From G963422565 sp963422565 (GTDB lineage: Bacteria; Pseudomonadota; Alphaproteobacteria; MPNO01): a stretch of 64,000 bases of DNA. Below are positions 1 through 8,349 of this stretch, piece after piece. How positions within the stretch are numbered: the first letter of the stretch is position 1; every line of letters begins with the position of its first letter. The stretch spans positions 496,001-560,000 of the forward strand of contig OY730228.1 in NCBI GenBank assembly GCA_963422565.1, read 5' to 3'. A model generated the notes under the pieces. The model worked only from the letters and a program-made list of their open reading frames with translations, ran no database searches and was not told the DNA's origin. A program made the position numbers and the translations under genes.

Positions 1-91
1 GCGCATGTCCACGCCTCCCGGTCCGCCGTCAGGACGAAGAGTCACATAGCGGCCGGTCCCCGTCAACGCGGCCCGGCGGGCGACAGCAGCC

Positions 92-236
92 CCCATTTTC
101 GGGGACGACGACCGGCCGGACGTCCCCTCCCCCTTGAAAGGCCGCGTCGGGGCGGGGTTCCTTCATCGAGAAGCGGGTGACGATGCGGGCATGGATGCCG
201 GCGGAGGCCGGTCGCCGGGCTGCCAAGACGAGAATC
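92..236. repeat. Intergenic repeat, copy A (degenerate)
   Basis: This stretch matches the repeat copy at 52789-52947 over much of its length. Shared blocks include a TTCGGGGAC-type left part, GACCGGCCGG, GTGACGATGCGGGC, and a right part GCCGGGCTGCCAAGACGAGAA. It lies just beyond the 3' end of the D-2-hydroxyacid dehydrogenase gene. The ends are eroded compared with the 48.4 kb copy, and the boundaries are approximate. Confidence 0.6.
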
Positions 237-244
237 GTCGCTTC

Positions 245-1237
245 TCAGACGCCGCGCTCGTCCGCACCCAACAGGTTTCCGGGCAGCCGTCCATCCAGCC
301 AACGGCGCACATTGCGCGCGGCGCGGCGCACCGCCTCGACCTGCGCGCCCGGCACGCTCGCGGAATTGTGCGGCGCAGCGATCACGTTGGGCAGGTCCAG
401 GAACGGGTGGTCGATACGGAACGCGCCCTGCCGCACCGGCTCGATCCACCACGATTCCAGGCAGGCGAAGAACCGCCTGTTGTCGACCAGATGGCGATAG
501 AGCGCGTCCTGATCGACGATCTCGCCGCGCGCGACATTGACCAGAATCGCGTCGTCCTTCATCCGGCCGAGTTCGCGCGCGCCGATCCGTCCCTCCGTCG
601 CGCCGGTCAATGACAGCGAGATGACGACGACATCGGCGGCGTCGAGCACCGTCTCGAGATCCATCAGCGTGCCGACGAACGCCACGTCCTCGTCGGTCTC
701 GCCGCGGCGGTTGATAGCGTGGATCTCGGCGCCCAGCGCCCGGAACAGACGCGCCGCGGCGCGCCCGACGCCGCCGAAGCCGAGTATCGCGCAGACCGCT
801 CCGTCGAGCGTCTTGTTGACGGCGAACTGGTTGAACCGGCCCTCGCGCATCTCCTGATGTTCGATCGGCAGCCGCTTCGCGGCGGCCAACGTCATTGCCA
901 ACGCGAACTCCGCCATCGGACCGGCCAAGGCGCCCGCGTTCGAGGCGATGGGCAGATCGGGCGGGAAGAGATGCAGCGGCACGTGATCGACGCCCGCGCT
1001 CAATAGTTGGACGAAGCCGAGCGCCGTCATCGCGGCGGCATCGTCCGCCGTCATCTCGGTTCGGGGATTGCGGGCGATCAGCACGCGCGCCCGTGCCCGA
1101 ACCGCGGCCCGGTCCGCCGGCGCGAGATCGGATCGGAACAGCAATTCGCAGCGGGAGCCGAGCTCTTGCCGGTAGGCGGCACGTATATGGGGCGACGCGT
1201 CGTGGGTGACGAGGATGCAGGGGGGAGTCGCGATCAT
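245..1237 (-). CDS. D-2-hydroxyacid dehydrogenase, NAD(P)-dependent
   Basis: A 330-residue member of the D-isomer-specific 2-hydroxyacid dehydrogenase family, which reversibly reduces 2-oxoacids to D-2-hydroxyacids in the cytoplasm. The nucleotide-binding motif GFGGVG is near residue 149. The signature VNVARGEIVDQDAL carries the catalytic arginine, and a late APHNSA segment carries the catalytic histidine. The active-site region reads LESWWIEP, as in a branch of the family with aromatic residues where DVFEPEP is usual. The start ATG at 1237 was chosen because the family N-terminus begins there; the longer reading frame upstream is out of character, and no strong ribosome site is visible. The gene diverges from the amidohydrolase at 1530. 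The 292 bp between them show no recognisable gene. The substrate is not predictable. Confidence 0.9.
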   Translation of the reverse strand: MIATPPCILVTHDASPHIRAAYRQELGSRCELLFRSDLAPADRAAVRARARVLIARNPRTEMTADDAAAMTALGFVQLLSAGVDHVPLHLFPPDLPIASNAGALAGPMAEFALAMTLAAAKRLPIEHQEMREGRFNQFAVNKTLDGAVCAILGFGGVGRAAARLFRALGAEIHAINRRGETDEDVAFVGTLMDLETVLDAADVVVISLSLTGATEGRIGARELGRMKDDAILVNVARGEIVDQDALYRHLVDNRRFFACLESWWIEPVRQGAFRIDHPFLDLPNVIAAPHNSASVPGAQVEAVRRAARNVRRWLDGRLPGNLLGADERGV

Positions 1238-1529
1238 TCGAGACGGCCCGCGAAATCGACGATCCTGGGCGGCCGGGCGCCGAGGCCATTCTATCCCGAC
1301 CGGCGGAGAAGGCGTTATGAGGAATCTGCGTCGGTCGCATGGGCGATTCGAGCGAGAGGCGCCTTCCACGGCGTCGCTGCGTCGGCGGTCGGCGCGCCCC
1401 GCGTCGACGAGCCACCGGGTGAAACCGCCGCCCCGATGGATGCGGCGCGATCCGGGGGCTACACTCACCGCACCCGGCGGTCCCGCCGGCAGCACCGGGC
1501 GGCAGGCCATCCATGGGAGGAGCATCGAG

Positions 1530-2594
1530 ATGAAACACGAGATTCCGGTCTTCGACGGAGACGGGCATGTGCTGGAGACCGACGCCGATCTCGAAGGGCG
1601 GTACGAAGGTGTCTGGACGGGCAACAAGCGCCTCGGCGGCATGACGATCTTTCCGAGTCTCGACGGCTGGTCCCGCAGCACCATCGTCCACGAGGGCGAC
1701 GAAGGGCGGAAATACTGGACCACTGACGCGGAGATCTGGGCCGAGCTGCTCGACAAGGTCGGGCTCGAAGGCAGCGTGCTCTACCCCACCGCCGGGCTCG
1801 CCTACGGCCTGATGCAGTCCGAAGAATTCCAGACGGCGACCTGCATCGCCTACAACAACTATATCGAAGAGGAATACTGCAGAAAGGATGACCGCCTCTT
1901 CGGCGTCGGCATGACTCCCTACGCCGACGTTCCGACCGCGGTCAAGGAAGTCGCGCGCTGCAGCAAGGAGCGCAAGAACGTCGCCGCCATGCTGCTCCCC
2001 ACCGTCACGGTCAACGGGAAATATTTCGGCAATGAAGAATTCTGGCCGATCTATGAAGAGGCCGAGCGCCAGAACATGCCGATCGTGTTTCATGGCGCAC
2101 CGAGCCGCGGCTTCGGGCTCGACAACATGAAGCCCTTCGTCAAGGTGCATACGCTCGAACATCCGGTGCCCCTGATGATCCAGCTCACCGACATGATGTT
2201 CTCGGGCGTTTTCGAGACCTTCCCGGATCTCAAATTCGCATTCCTCGAGGGCGGCTGCGCCTGGGTGCCGTTCATGATGGACCGGCTGGACTACGAATAC
2301 GATTCCGTGTTCGGCGCGCCGATCCGACCCCGGCTGAGCAAGAAGCCGTCGGCCGTCTTCCGCGATACGGAAAGCATCTGGGTGTCCTGCGAGATGGGCG
2401 AGGCCAGCCTCAAATACGTCGTCGACGCGGTCGGGTCCGACCGGGTGATCTACGCCTCGGACTTCCCGCACGAACCGACCGAGGACGATCTGACCGACGA
2501 CGTCCCGGACTTTCTGGCCAACAACGCCTATTCGATGGAGATCAAGAGCAAGGTGCTCTATCACAACGCCAAGGCGCTCTATGGTATCCGCTAG
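1530..2594 (+). CDS. Amidohydrolase family 2 (ACMSD-like metal-dependent hydrolase)
   Basis: A 354-residue TIM-barrel hydrolase of the amidohydrolase-2 (ACMSD-like) type. These cytoplasmic metal enzymes hydrolyse or decarboxylate ring-cleavage products and related acids. The usual N-terminal HxH is represented here by DGDGHV. Later metal-site candidates are PIVFHGAP, the SGVFETFPDLKFAFLEGG segment and VIYASDFPHE near the C-terminus. The start at 1530 follows a GGGAGG site at 1515-1520 with good spacing; the longer frame to 1206 has no family similarity. The gene is followed after 49 bp by a feruloyl-CoA-synthase-like ligase, so the pair probably forms one catabolic operon. A related but distinct amidohydrolase lies at 38348-39583. 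The substrate is unknown. Confidence 0.88.
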   Translation: MKHEIPVFDGDGHVLETDADLEGRYEGVWTGNKRLGGMTIFPSLDGWSRSTIVHEGDEGRKYWTTDAEIWAELLDKVGLEGSVLYPTAGLAYGLMQSEEFQTATCIAYNNYIEEEYCRKDDRLFGVGMTPYADVPTAVKEVARCSKERKNVAAMLLPTVTVNGKYFGNEEFWPIYEEAERQNMPIVFHGAPSRGFGLDNMKPFVKVHTLEHPVPLMIQLTDMMFSGVFETFPDLKFAFLEGGCAWVPFMMDRLDYEYDSVFGAPIRPRLSKKPSAVFRDTESIWVSCEMGEASLKYVVDAVGSDRVIYASDFPHEPTEDDLTDDVPDFLANNAYSMEIKSKVLYHNAKALYGIR

Positions 2595-2643
2595 GGTCCG
2601 TCGGTTCGAGCCGGAACCGTCCGTCATCGGAGGATCTGCGGCA

Positions 2644-4500
2644 ATGGCGGAAGGGGTTGCGGCCACAAAAGCGCCCTTCGCGAAGACCCCGCTGGCGGGC
2701 CCGTCGGTCGAGGTCGATCGCCGGGGCGACGGGAGCTGGGTGCTGCGTTCGCCCGTGCCGATCGCGCCCGGTCCCGACCATATTCTGGAGCGGCTCGACC
2801 ATTGGGCGTCGGCCGCCCCGGACAGATGGTTCGTCGCCGAGCGCGACCGGGCGAGCGCGTGGCGGGGACTGAGCTTCGCCGACGCCGCCCGCAAGAGCGC
2901 CGGGATCGGCCAGGCGCTGATCGAGCACGGCCACGGCCCCGACCGGCCGCTTGCCGTCCTCTCCGACAACAGCATCGATTTCGCGCTCCTGCTGCTCGGC
3001 GCCATGCAGGCAGCGGTCCCCGTGATGCCGATCTCCCCCGCCTATTCCCTGATGTCGAGGGACCACGCCAAGCTCCGCTATGTCGTCGACCGGAACGATC
3101 CCTCGGCGGTCTTCGTCGGCGACCCGAAACCGTTCGCGAACGCGCTCTCGGCGCTCGATCTCGCCGGGCGCAGCGTGATCAGCGCGACCGGGGCGGCGGG
3201 GACCGAGAGCCTCGCCTCATGGGCCGGGACCGTGCCCGGCCCGGCCCTCGCCCGACGGCTGGCGACCGTCGGACCCGATACGGTCGCCAAGATTCTGCTC
3301 ACCTCGGGCTCGACCGGTATGCCCAAGGGGGTGCTCAACACCCAGCGGATGATGGTGGTCAATCAGCTGATGACCGATTCGGTCTACCGCTTCCTGCGGC
3401 GCAGACCGCCGGTGATCGTCGACTGGCTGCCGTGGAACCACACCTTCGCGGGCAACTTCAACTTCAACATGATCCTGTTCCATGGCGGGACCTACTATCT
3501 CGACGCGGGCAAACCGGTCGCCCACCTGTTCGACAGGACATTGGCGAATCTGCGCGAGATCAGCCCGACCCTCTATCTCAACGTGCCGAGGGGATTCGAC
3601 CTTCTGGTTCCGGCGCTGAGGGCGGATCCGTCGCTGCGCGACAGGTTCTTCCGCGAACTCGACATCCTGTTCTTCGCCGGCGCCGCGCTGCCGCAGGCGC
3701 TGCGCACGGGGCTGGAGGAGCTGTCGGTCGCGGCGCGGGGCGAGCGGGTGCCCATCGTCACCTCGCTGGGATCCACCGAGACCGCGCCGGCTTCGACCTA
3801 CATGACCTGGGACTCCGACGCCTGGGGCAATATCGGCGTACCCCTGCCGGGCAGCGCCATGAAGCTCGTTCCCAACGGCGACAAGCTCGAAATACGCTTC
3901 AAGGGACCCCATATCAGCCCCGGCTACTACAGGGACCCCCGACGCACCGCCGAAGTCTTCGACGAAGAAGGCTATTTCGCGATCGGCGACGCCGGCAGGT
4001 TCCTCGATCCCCACGACCCGTCGCAGGGGGTGCTGTTCGACGGCCGAGTCGCCGAGAACTTCAAGCTGTTGACCGGCGTCTGGGTGACCGCGGGCGCGCT
4101 GCGCCTCGCCGTTGTCAGCGCCGCCGCGCCGATCCTCCAGGACGCCGTGATCGCGGGTCAAGACCGCGACAGCGTGGGGATCCTGGGCTTCCCCAGCCCC
4201 GCCGGCTGCCGGGCGTTCTGCCCCGACCTGCCCGAGGACGCGCCGATCGGAGATGTCGCCGCCCACCCGGCCGTGCGCGCCCGGCTGGCCGAGGGCCTCG
4301 CCGCCCACAACCGCGCCAACCCGACGAGCAGCACCCGGATCGCCCGCGCCCTGCTGCTCGCCGACCCCCCTTCCATCGATGCCGGCGAAATCACCGACAA
4401 GGGCTATCTCAACCAGCGCGCGGTGCTCGCCCGGCGCGAGAGAGATGTCGCCAGACTCTACGCCGACCCTGCCGGCGACGGTGTCCTGTCGATCTCGTGA
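2644..4500 (+). CDS. Feruloyl-CoA synthase-like acyl-CoA ligase
   Basis: A 618-residue ANL-superfamily ligase that should activate an aromatic or phenylpropenoid acid to its CoA thioester via an adenylate. The AMP-binding signature is ILLTSGSTGMPKGVL, and a second core motif is SLGSTETAP. The C-terminal part reads FDGRVAENFKLLTG followed by GEITDKGYLNQRAVL. That pairing is characteristic of the feruloyl-CoA synthase branch rather than of fatty-acyl ligases, and the lysine of TDKGY is the probable catalytic lysine. ATG 2644 is preferred over 2581 because a GGAGGA site lies about 9 nt upstream and the family N-terminus (LRSPVPI, then ILERLDHWA) follows. It sits directly behind the amidohydrolase. 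The hydroxycinnamate substrate is inferred, and no enoyl-CoA hydratase/aldolase partner is in the window. Confidence 0.87.
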   Translation: MAEGVAATKAPFAKTPLAGPSVEVDRRGDGSWVLRSPVPIAPGPDHILERLDHWASAAPDRWFVAERDRASAWRGLSFADAARKSAGIGQALIEHGHGPDRPLAVLSDNSIDFALLLLGAMQAAVPVMPISPAYSLMSRDHAKLRYVVDRNDPSAVFVGDPKPFANALSALDLAGRSVISATGAAGTESLASWAGTVPGPALARRLATVGPDTVAKILLTSGSTGMPKGVLNTQRMMVVNQLMTDSVYRFLRRRPPVIVDWLPWNHTFAGNFNFNMILFHGGTYYLDAGKPVAHLFDRTLANLREISPTLYLNVPRGFDLLVPALRADPSLRDRFFRELDILFFAGAALPQALRTGLEELSVAARGERVPIVTSLGSTETAPASTYMTWDSDAWGNIGVPLPGSAMKLVPNGDKLEIRFKGPHISPGYYRDPRRTAEVFDEEGYFAIGDAGRFLDPHDPSQGVLFDGRVAENFKLLTGVWVTAGALRLAVVSAAAPILQDAVIAGQDRDSVGILGFPSPAGCRAFCPDLPEDAPIGDVAAHPAVRARLAEGLAAHNRANPTSSTRIARALLLADPPSIDAGEITDKGYLNQRAVLARRERDVARLYADPAGDGVLSIS

Positions 4501-4513
4501 CGTGGCGGCCGCA

Positions 4514-4591
4514 CCGCCGCGTCGTCCACTGGCGCCATCCGGTCGCGATCGTCCTCGGTGACGTGAGCGGTAACGCCCTCGGCGAAGGAAC
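4514..4591. repeat. 78-bp perfect direct repeat, left copy
   Basis: Bases 4514-4591 are identical to 6672-6749, in the same orientation. The right copy lies inside the 3' part of the broken GST gene, so this left copy is a displaced piece of GST sequence stranded after the CoA-ligase gene. The 2,080 bp between the copies carry genes unrelated to the surroundings. Recombination between the copies would excise a 2,158-bp circle. Confidence 0.9.
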
Positions 4592-4623
4592 CGGGAGACA
4601 TCCCTCTAAACGCAGTTCCTCTT

Positions 4624-5538
4624 CTACTGGCGTTTCGCCCCGAATGCGCCGACGATGTTCGACTGCTCGAAAACGCCCGCCGCCTCGGCGTGGTCCGGAC
4701 CGTAGAAGCCGCCCTGGATGCGGTTCCCGGACAAGCCGGCTTCGAAAGTCCCTCCCCCTGAACCTATCCGGACATTCTGGAACGTCACTGTCTCCGTTGA
4801 GTGCGCTGTTCCGCGGTCGATGTTCTTGATCCTGCTGAATTCGACACCGAGAGAATCGGAGCTTAGGTCGTAGTTCAGAGCCGCGTCTCCTTGCAGCCAA
4901 TCACCGCGGTTGCTTCCGGTGGCTGGTGTTCCGACCATGAGGCCAAGCCACGTTGCGCGCCCAGTCGGCCGGGTGCGCGTGAGATCTCCAACGGCTATGC
5001 CGTATCGAGCGTTCACTGAGACGCCCTGTAAACTCCATCTCTCGGTCTGCATGGCAAACGCGCCATGTCGCATCCATGCGCCAAAAGCGGTGTAACTATA
5101 GTCTTGATCCCGTTCGGTGTCCGATATCAAAGTGATGCCATGCTTGGTTCCGACCGCCTCCTCGTCACCGGCCCGAAATCCTAAGTCGGCAAGCCACACG
5201 GTCGCGGTCAATCCGGTCACGGGGTTCGATATCGAACACCGAGTCCCCGAGCAACGTGTCCTTAGGCGAAACCGGGGAACGTCAGGATTGGTCGTCTCCC
5301 CGTACGCCGTGGACCCGATCAGCGAGTCGGCGCGCGCAATCATGGCTGGTGCGCGTGCACTCTGCGACGCAGGCGTCTCTGCCGGTGCTGACAAGCCAGT
5401 CAGATCTCTGATGTCACCAATGCTGGCGGCCGGGCCATCGCCCCCCCCGCCGCACGCGGATAGTGGCAGCAGGATGAACGCGACAGCCGCTGCGGTCTTC
5501 GCCAAGCCCTTCTTCTCGCTTATCGTCTTCAAGCCCAT
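4624..5538 (-). CDS. Transferrin-binding-protein-like (TbpB B/D domain) lipoprotein
   Basis: A 304-residue predicted surface or periplasmic lipoprotein. The N-terminus has a basic stretch, a hydrophobic run and the lipobox LPLSAC followed by a glycine run, so lipidation at that cysteine is expected. The remainder is beta-rich. It ends with a typical TbpB-type C-lobe pattern: FEAGLSGNRIQGGFYGPDHAEAAGVF in the last 45 residues, closing as IVGAFGAKR. This resembles the transferrin/factor-H-binding barrel family, whose alphaproteobacterial members have unknown ligands. ATG 5538 was chosen because AGAGGAAG lies about 8 nt upstream and the signal peptide follows at once; the longer frame to 5622 adds a repetitive leader. 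No Slam-type exporter or TonB receptor is adjacent. It lies inside the block bounded by the 78-bp repeats and may be imported. Confidence 0.75.
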   Translation of the reverse strand: MGLKTISEKKGLAKTAAAVAFILLPLSACGGGGDGPAASIGDIRDLTGLSAPAETPASQSARAPAMIARADSLIGSTAYGETTNPDVPRFRLRTRCSGTRCSISNPVTGLTATVWLADLGFRAGDEEAVGTKHGITLISDTERDQDYSYTAFGAWMRHGAFAMQTERWSLQGVSVNARYGIAVGDLTRTRPTGRATWLGLMVGTPATGSNRGDWLQGDAALNYDLSSDSLGVEFSRIKNIDRGTAHSTETVTFQNVRIGSGGGTFEAGLSGNRIQGGFYGPDHAEAAGVFEQSNIVGAFGAKRQ

Positions 5539-5549
5539 GGAAAACTTCC

Positions 5550-5588
5550 TCTGCGATGGTTCATCGACAATCTGCGATGGTTCATCGA
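5550..5588. repeat. Two tandem 18-bp units (21-bp period)
   Basis: The unit TCTGCGATGGTTCATCGA occurs at 5550-5567 and again at 5571-5588, just upstream of the lipoprotein start codon at 5538. The position suggests an operator or a small tandem duplication in the leader. There is no direct evidence for regulator binding. Confidence 0.6.
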
Positions 5589-5675
5589 TAACAAGTGTAG
5601 GTAGCAGCTGTCGCTCCGGCAACCTTCCCGAACCCGCTATCCTCGGAGCCGAAATGGCCGCCTTGCCGGTGGCGT

Positions 5676-5963
5676 TTGCGCACCCGGCTGCTCGAGACGG
5701 TGGAGAATGTCGGGCCGGAGGCTCTTCGTGCGCCGCATGTCAGGCATCTCGACGGGAAGCTCTGGGAGCTTCGGGTGCGGGCCGAGGGCGGCATCGCGCG
5801 AGGGATCTACGTGACGGCGGCGGGCCGGCGGCTCGGCACGACCCAGTCCGCGGTCGCGCGGCTGGAGGGCGGCCGGGTGTCGCCGTCCTTCGCGACCCTT
5901 CGCCGCTACGCCGAAGCGACCGGCACACGGCTGACCGTGGGCCTTGTGCCGGCGGACGGCTGA
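5676..5963 (+). pseudogene. Chimeric relic: HigB/RelE-like toxin fused to XRE antitoxin
   Basis: This 95-codon frame opens with TTG at 5676. The first half (VENVGPEALRAPHVRHL, then KLWELRVRAEGGIARGIYV) matches the middle of Gp49/HigB-type toxins (DUF891 family), which cut mRNA on ribosomes. The second half (GTTQSAVARLEGGRVSPSF, then LRRYAEATGTRL) is the recognition half of an XRE helix-turn-helix antitoxin. Normally these are separate adjacent genes, toxin first. Here the toxin's C-terminus and the antitoxin's N-terminus are missing and the remaining parts are joined in frame, which is best explained by a deletion. The toxin also lacks its usual first 30 or so residues. It is probably inactive as a toxin, but the remaining helix-turn-helix might still fold. 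It lies in the repeat-bounded block. Confidence 0.65.
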
Positions 5964-6433
5964 GGCAGGCCGGCACTGACGACGATTGAAGTGCGGGCCT
6001 GAAGCTCGGATGCCAGGGCGGCAGTTTGCCGAGGCTCGAAACGAAGTACGACGGCCCGGCCCAAAGGGGTCGCCCAACAATCGGAACCGTGAATTCACGT
6101 GCCGGTACCCCAGGGTCCCACCAACGAAAAGGGACCGGGCGGCGGCACCCACGAGAAGCAGAAGGAAGAAATGAGAAATACCGCCTACTACTCCCGGCTC
6201 CCTACTGGCTGGCGAAGGAAGGGGACCGGATCAAGTCGTTGCGGAACCGTCTCGGTCGCGGACCGGCTACGGGGCGGACGCGGAGCTGGCGGGGTTCCTG
6301 GTGGACGAACCGAGACGGAGAGGGCTGGCGCGCCCCAGCGAAGACGGCGAGTCGATCCCGCTACCCCGTGGTCCGCACGACGATCCTGGTGATCCTGGGC
6401 CAGCCGGCGCGACGCGCGGGAGACCGTCGCGGG

Positions 6434-6640
6434 ATGACAGTGCATCCGGCGACGAACTGCCCGAAGGCGGCTACGGACCTGTTGGACGCATTGTCCAGGG
6501 AGTCGATGCCGTCTTGTGAAGGCGCGATCAGGCCGGACTTGGAGCCGGTCACGCTGGACCTGTCGGCGATCCCGCTCGAGGAGGTGCTCCAACTCCGGGA
6601 GGACCATCGGGAACCGCACGAGGTCGGCCCGTCGACAGCC
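6434..6640 (+). pseudogene. Possible truncated gene remnant
   Basis: The stretch 5964-6642 has no complete gene. Within it, the plus-strand frame from ATG 6434 reads as plausible protein for about 65 codons, including LEPVTLDLSAIPLEEVLQL followed by REDHRE. It then runs into unrelated sequence just before the broken GST gene. It looks like the N-terminal part of a gene whose remainder was lost at the repeat junction. No family can be named with confidence, and the rest of the interval looks like non-coding debris. Confidence 0.3.
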
Positions 6641-6642
6641 CC

Positions 6643-7108
6643 TCATCCGTCGAGCAGCGCCGCGACCCGTTCCGCCGCGTCGTCCACTGGCGCCATCCGG
6701 TCGCGATCGTCCTCGGTGACGTGAGCGGTAACGCCCTCGGCGAAGGAACGGCGGTCGCGGATGCGCGCGAACCAGTCCATGACGCGCGGCGCCCGCATCG
6801 TCCAGGCCCCTCGTATGCCGAGCATGTCGAGGCGGTTCACATAGGGCGTGGCCGCCGCGTCGGCGAGCGAGTAGGACGCGCCGCCGAGAAACGGACCATC
6901 GGCCAGGGCCCCTCCATCTCCGCGATGAGCCCGTCGAAATCCCGCACGGCATCGGAGGCGAAGGGCGAGCCCAGCCCCTTCTCGTAGACCGAGCGCCGAC
7001 GCATGCGCCGGCGCGGGTCGGGAATCCGCGCCATCCGGGCGTCGATCGCCTCCCGCGTCGCGGGCCGCTTGCGGTCGGGCCGCGGCGTCGGTCAGTATCC
7101 GCCCCCAC
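6643..7108 (-). pseudogene. Glutathione S-transferase remnant (5'-truncated, frameshifted)
   Basis: The minus strand encodes the alpha-helical C-terminal domain of a glutathione S-transferase. One frame reads ATREAIDARMARIPDP, continuing to RDFDGLIAEMEG. A second frame continues as ADGPFLGGASYSLADAAATP and then RLDMLGIRG, and ends with AERVAALLDG. The two join only with a one-base shift near 6907-6914, in a GGGGCCC run. The N-terminal thioredoxin-fold domain that binds glutathione is missing; the divergent CoA-transferase gene begins where it should lie. With two lesions the gene is almost certainly dead. Bases 6672-6749 of this remnant are duplicated at 4514-4591. The upper boundary is approximate. 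Confidence 0.75.
6672..6749. repeat. 78-bp perfect direct repeat, right copy
   Basis: Identical to 4514-4591. This copy lies in its native context, within the 3' coding part of the GST remnant, so it is the likely source of the left copy. Confidence 0.9.
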
Positions 7109-7134
7109 CGAGCTCCGATGCGGCTGCGAGAGAA

Positions 7135-8322
7135 ATGCGCCCCTTCGAAGGCCTCCGCGTGATCGACGCGACCCATGTCCTTGCGGGTCCGTTCGCCGCC
7201 TATCAACTCGCCGTACTCGGCGCGGACGTGATCAAGGTCGAGAACCCGCGCGCGCTCGACCAGGTGCGCGAGCAGGGATCGGACCAGGCGCTCAACGACG
7301 CCTTCATGGGCACCTACTATCTGACCCAGGCGGCGAACAAGCGGTCGATGACGCTCGATCTCGCCGCCGATGCGGGCCGGGCGTTGTTTCGCCGGCTCGC
7401 CGCCAATGCAGATGTCCTGATCGAGAATTACCGCGCCGGCGCCTTCGCCGCGCTTGGCCTCGGCTACACCGACCTCGCGGCGGTCAACGACCGGCTGATC
7501 TACTGCTCGCTGACCGCGTTCGGACAGGACGGACCGCGCGCGGGACAGACCGGCTACGACTTCCAGATCCAGGCGGCGTCGGGCGTCATGGCCGCGACCG
7601 GGACGCCCGAGGTCAATCCGATCAAGGTGGGACCGCCGATCATCGACTATGCGACCGGATCGATGGCGGCCTTCGCCATATCGGCGGCGCTTCTCCAGCG
7701 CGAGCGAACGGGGCGGGGCCAGCATGTCGATCTCGCGATGCTCGATGCCGCGCTGATGCTGATGAGCGCCGATGTCACCGCCTTCCTGTGGAACGGCGCG
7801 CAACCGGCCCCGAGCGGCAACGACTACCCGATGGCCGGCGGGCGCTGCTACCGCACGAAGGACGGGCTGTTGATGCTCGGCGCCATGAACCGGCGCCAGC
7901 ACGCGCGGCTGTTCCGGCTGCTGGGCCGGCCGGATATCGCGGCGGTGACCGACTATCCGCGGCGCTTCGCCGACGGCGACGACCATGCCGCCGTCCTGGC
8001 CGAGCTGTTCGCGACCCGCCGCGCGGCCGACTGGGAGGCGGAGCTGCAGGCCAACCGCATACCTGCCGCGCGGGTCCGCACGCTCGCCGAAGCGCTCGCG
8101 GACCCGCAGCTCCGCGAGCGCGGCGTCACGCACAGCTTCGCCGACGCCCCGCGGCCCGGCGACCGGCTGACCGTGCCCGTGGCCGCGTTCAAATACGCCC
8201 ATTCCGGCCCGCGCCTCGAAACCCCTCCGCCGGCGCCCGGCGCGCACACCGAGGAGATTCTCCGCGAGCTCGGATGCGACGCCGCGGAGATCGCGGCGTT
8301 GCGCGCGGCGGGAACCGTCTGA
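7135..8322 (+). CDS. Class III (CaiB/BaiF) CoA transferase
   Basis: A 395-residue family III CoA transferase, which moves CoA between carboxylic acids through an aspartyl-CoA intermediate in the cytoplasm. The N-terminus GLRVIDATHVLAGPFAA and GADVIKVENP are family hallmarks. Further on are DVLIENYRAGAFAALGLGY and the catalytic-Asp segment GQTGYDFQIQAASGVM. The length is normal for one subunit of the interlocked dimer. ATG 7135 is favoured because the conserved MRPFEGLRVIDAT begins there; upstream codons overlap GST debris. The gene converges with the VOC protein at 8339, with a small hairpin between them. Donor and acceptor acids are unknown, but the setting of ligases and monooxygenases suggests aromatic or xenobiotic acid catabolism. 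Confidence 0.92.
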   Translation: MRPFEGLRVIDATHVLAGPFAAYQLAVLGADVIKVENPRALDQVREQGSDQALNDAFMGTYYLTQAANKRSMTLDLAADAGRALFRRLAANADVLIENYRAGAFAALGLGYTDLAAVNDRLIYCSLTAFGQDGPRAGQTGYDFQIQAASGVMAATGTPEVNPIKVGPPIIDYATGSMAAFAISAALLQRERTGRGQHVDLAMLDAALMLMSADVTAFLWNGAQPAPSGNDYPMAGGRCYRTKDGLLMLGAMNRRQHARLFRLLGRPDIAAVTDYPRRFADGDDHAAVLAELFATRRAADWEAELQANRIPAARVRTLAEALADPQLRERGVTHSFADAPRPGDRLTVPVAAFKYAHSGPRLETPPPAPGAHTEEILRELGCDAAEIAALRAAGTV

Positions 8323-8332
8323 CGGCGCGCCC

Positions 8333-8349
8333 CGCCCGTCACACGGGCG
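8333..8349. terminator. Short bidirectional hairpin between convergent genes
   Basis: CGCCCGT (8333-8339) and ACGGGCG (8343-8349) pair over 7 bp with a 3-nt loop, between the stop of the CoA transferase and the stop of the VOC gene. There is no T-tract, so the terminator role is inferred from position. Confidence 0.4.

Noticed and set aside
63..3005. A 980-codon minus-strand open frame
   Set aside because: It lies opposite the amidohydrolase and ligase genes; its composition is that of an antisense shadow in GC-rich DNA and no domain is recognisable. Only 245-1237, in another frame, is real.
4514..6749. Insertion sequence with target duplications
   Set aside because: The repeats are 78 bp, far longer than target duplications, and there is no transposase or terminal inverted repeat in the block.
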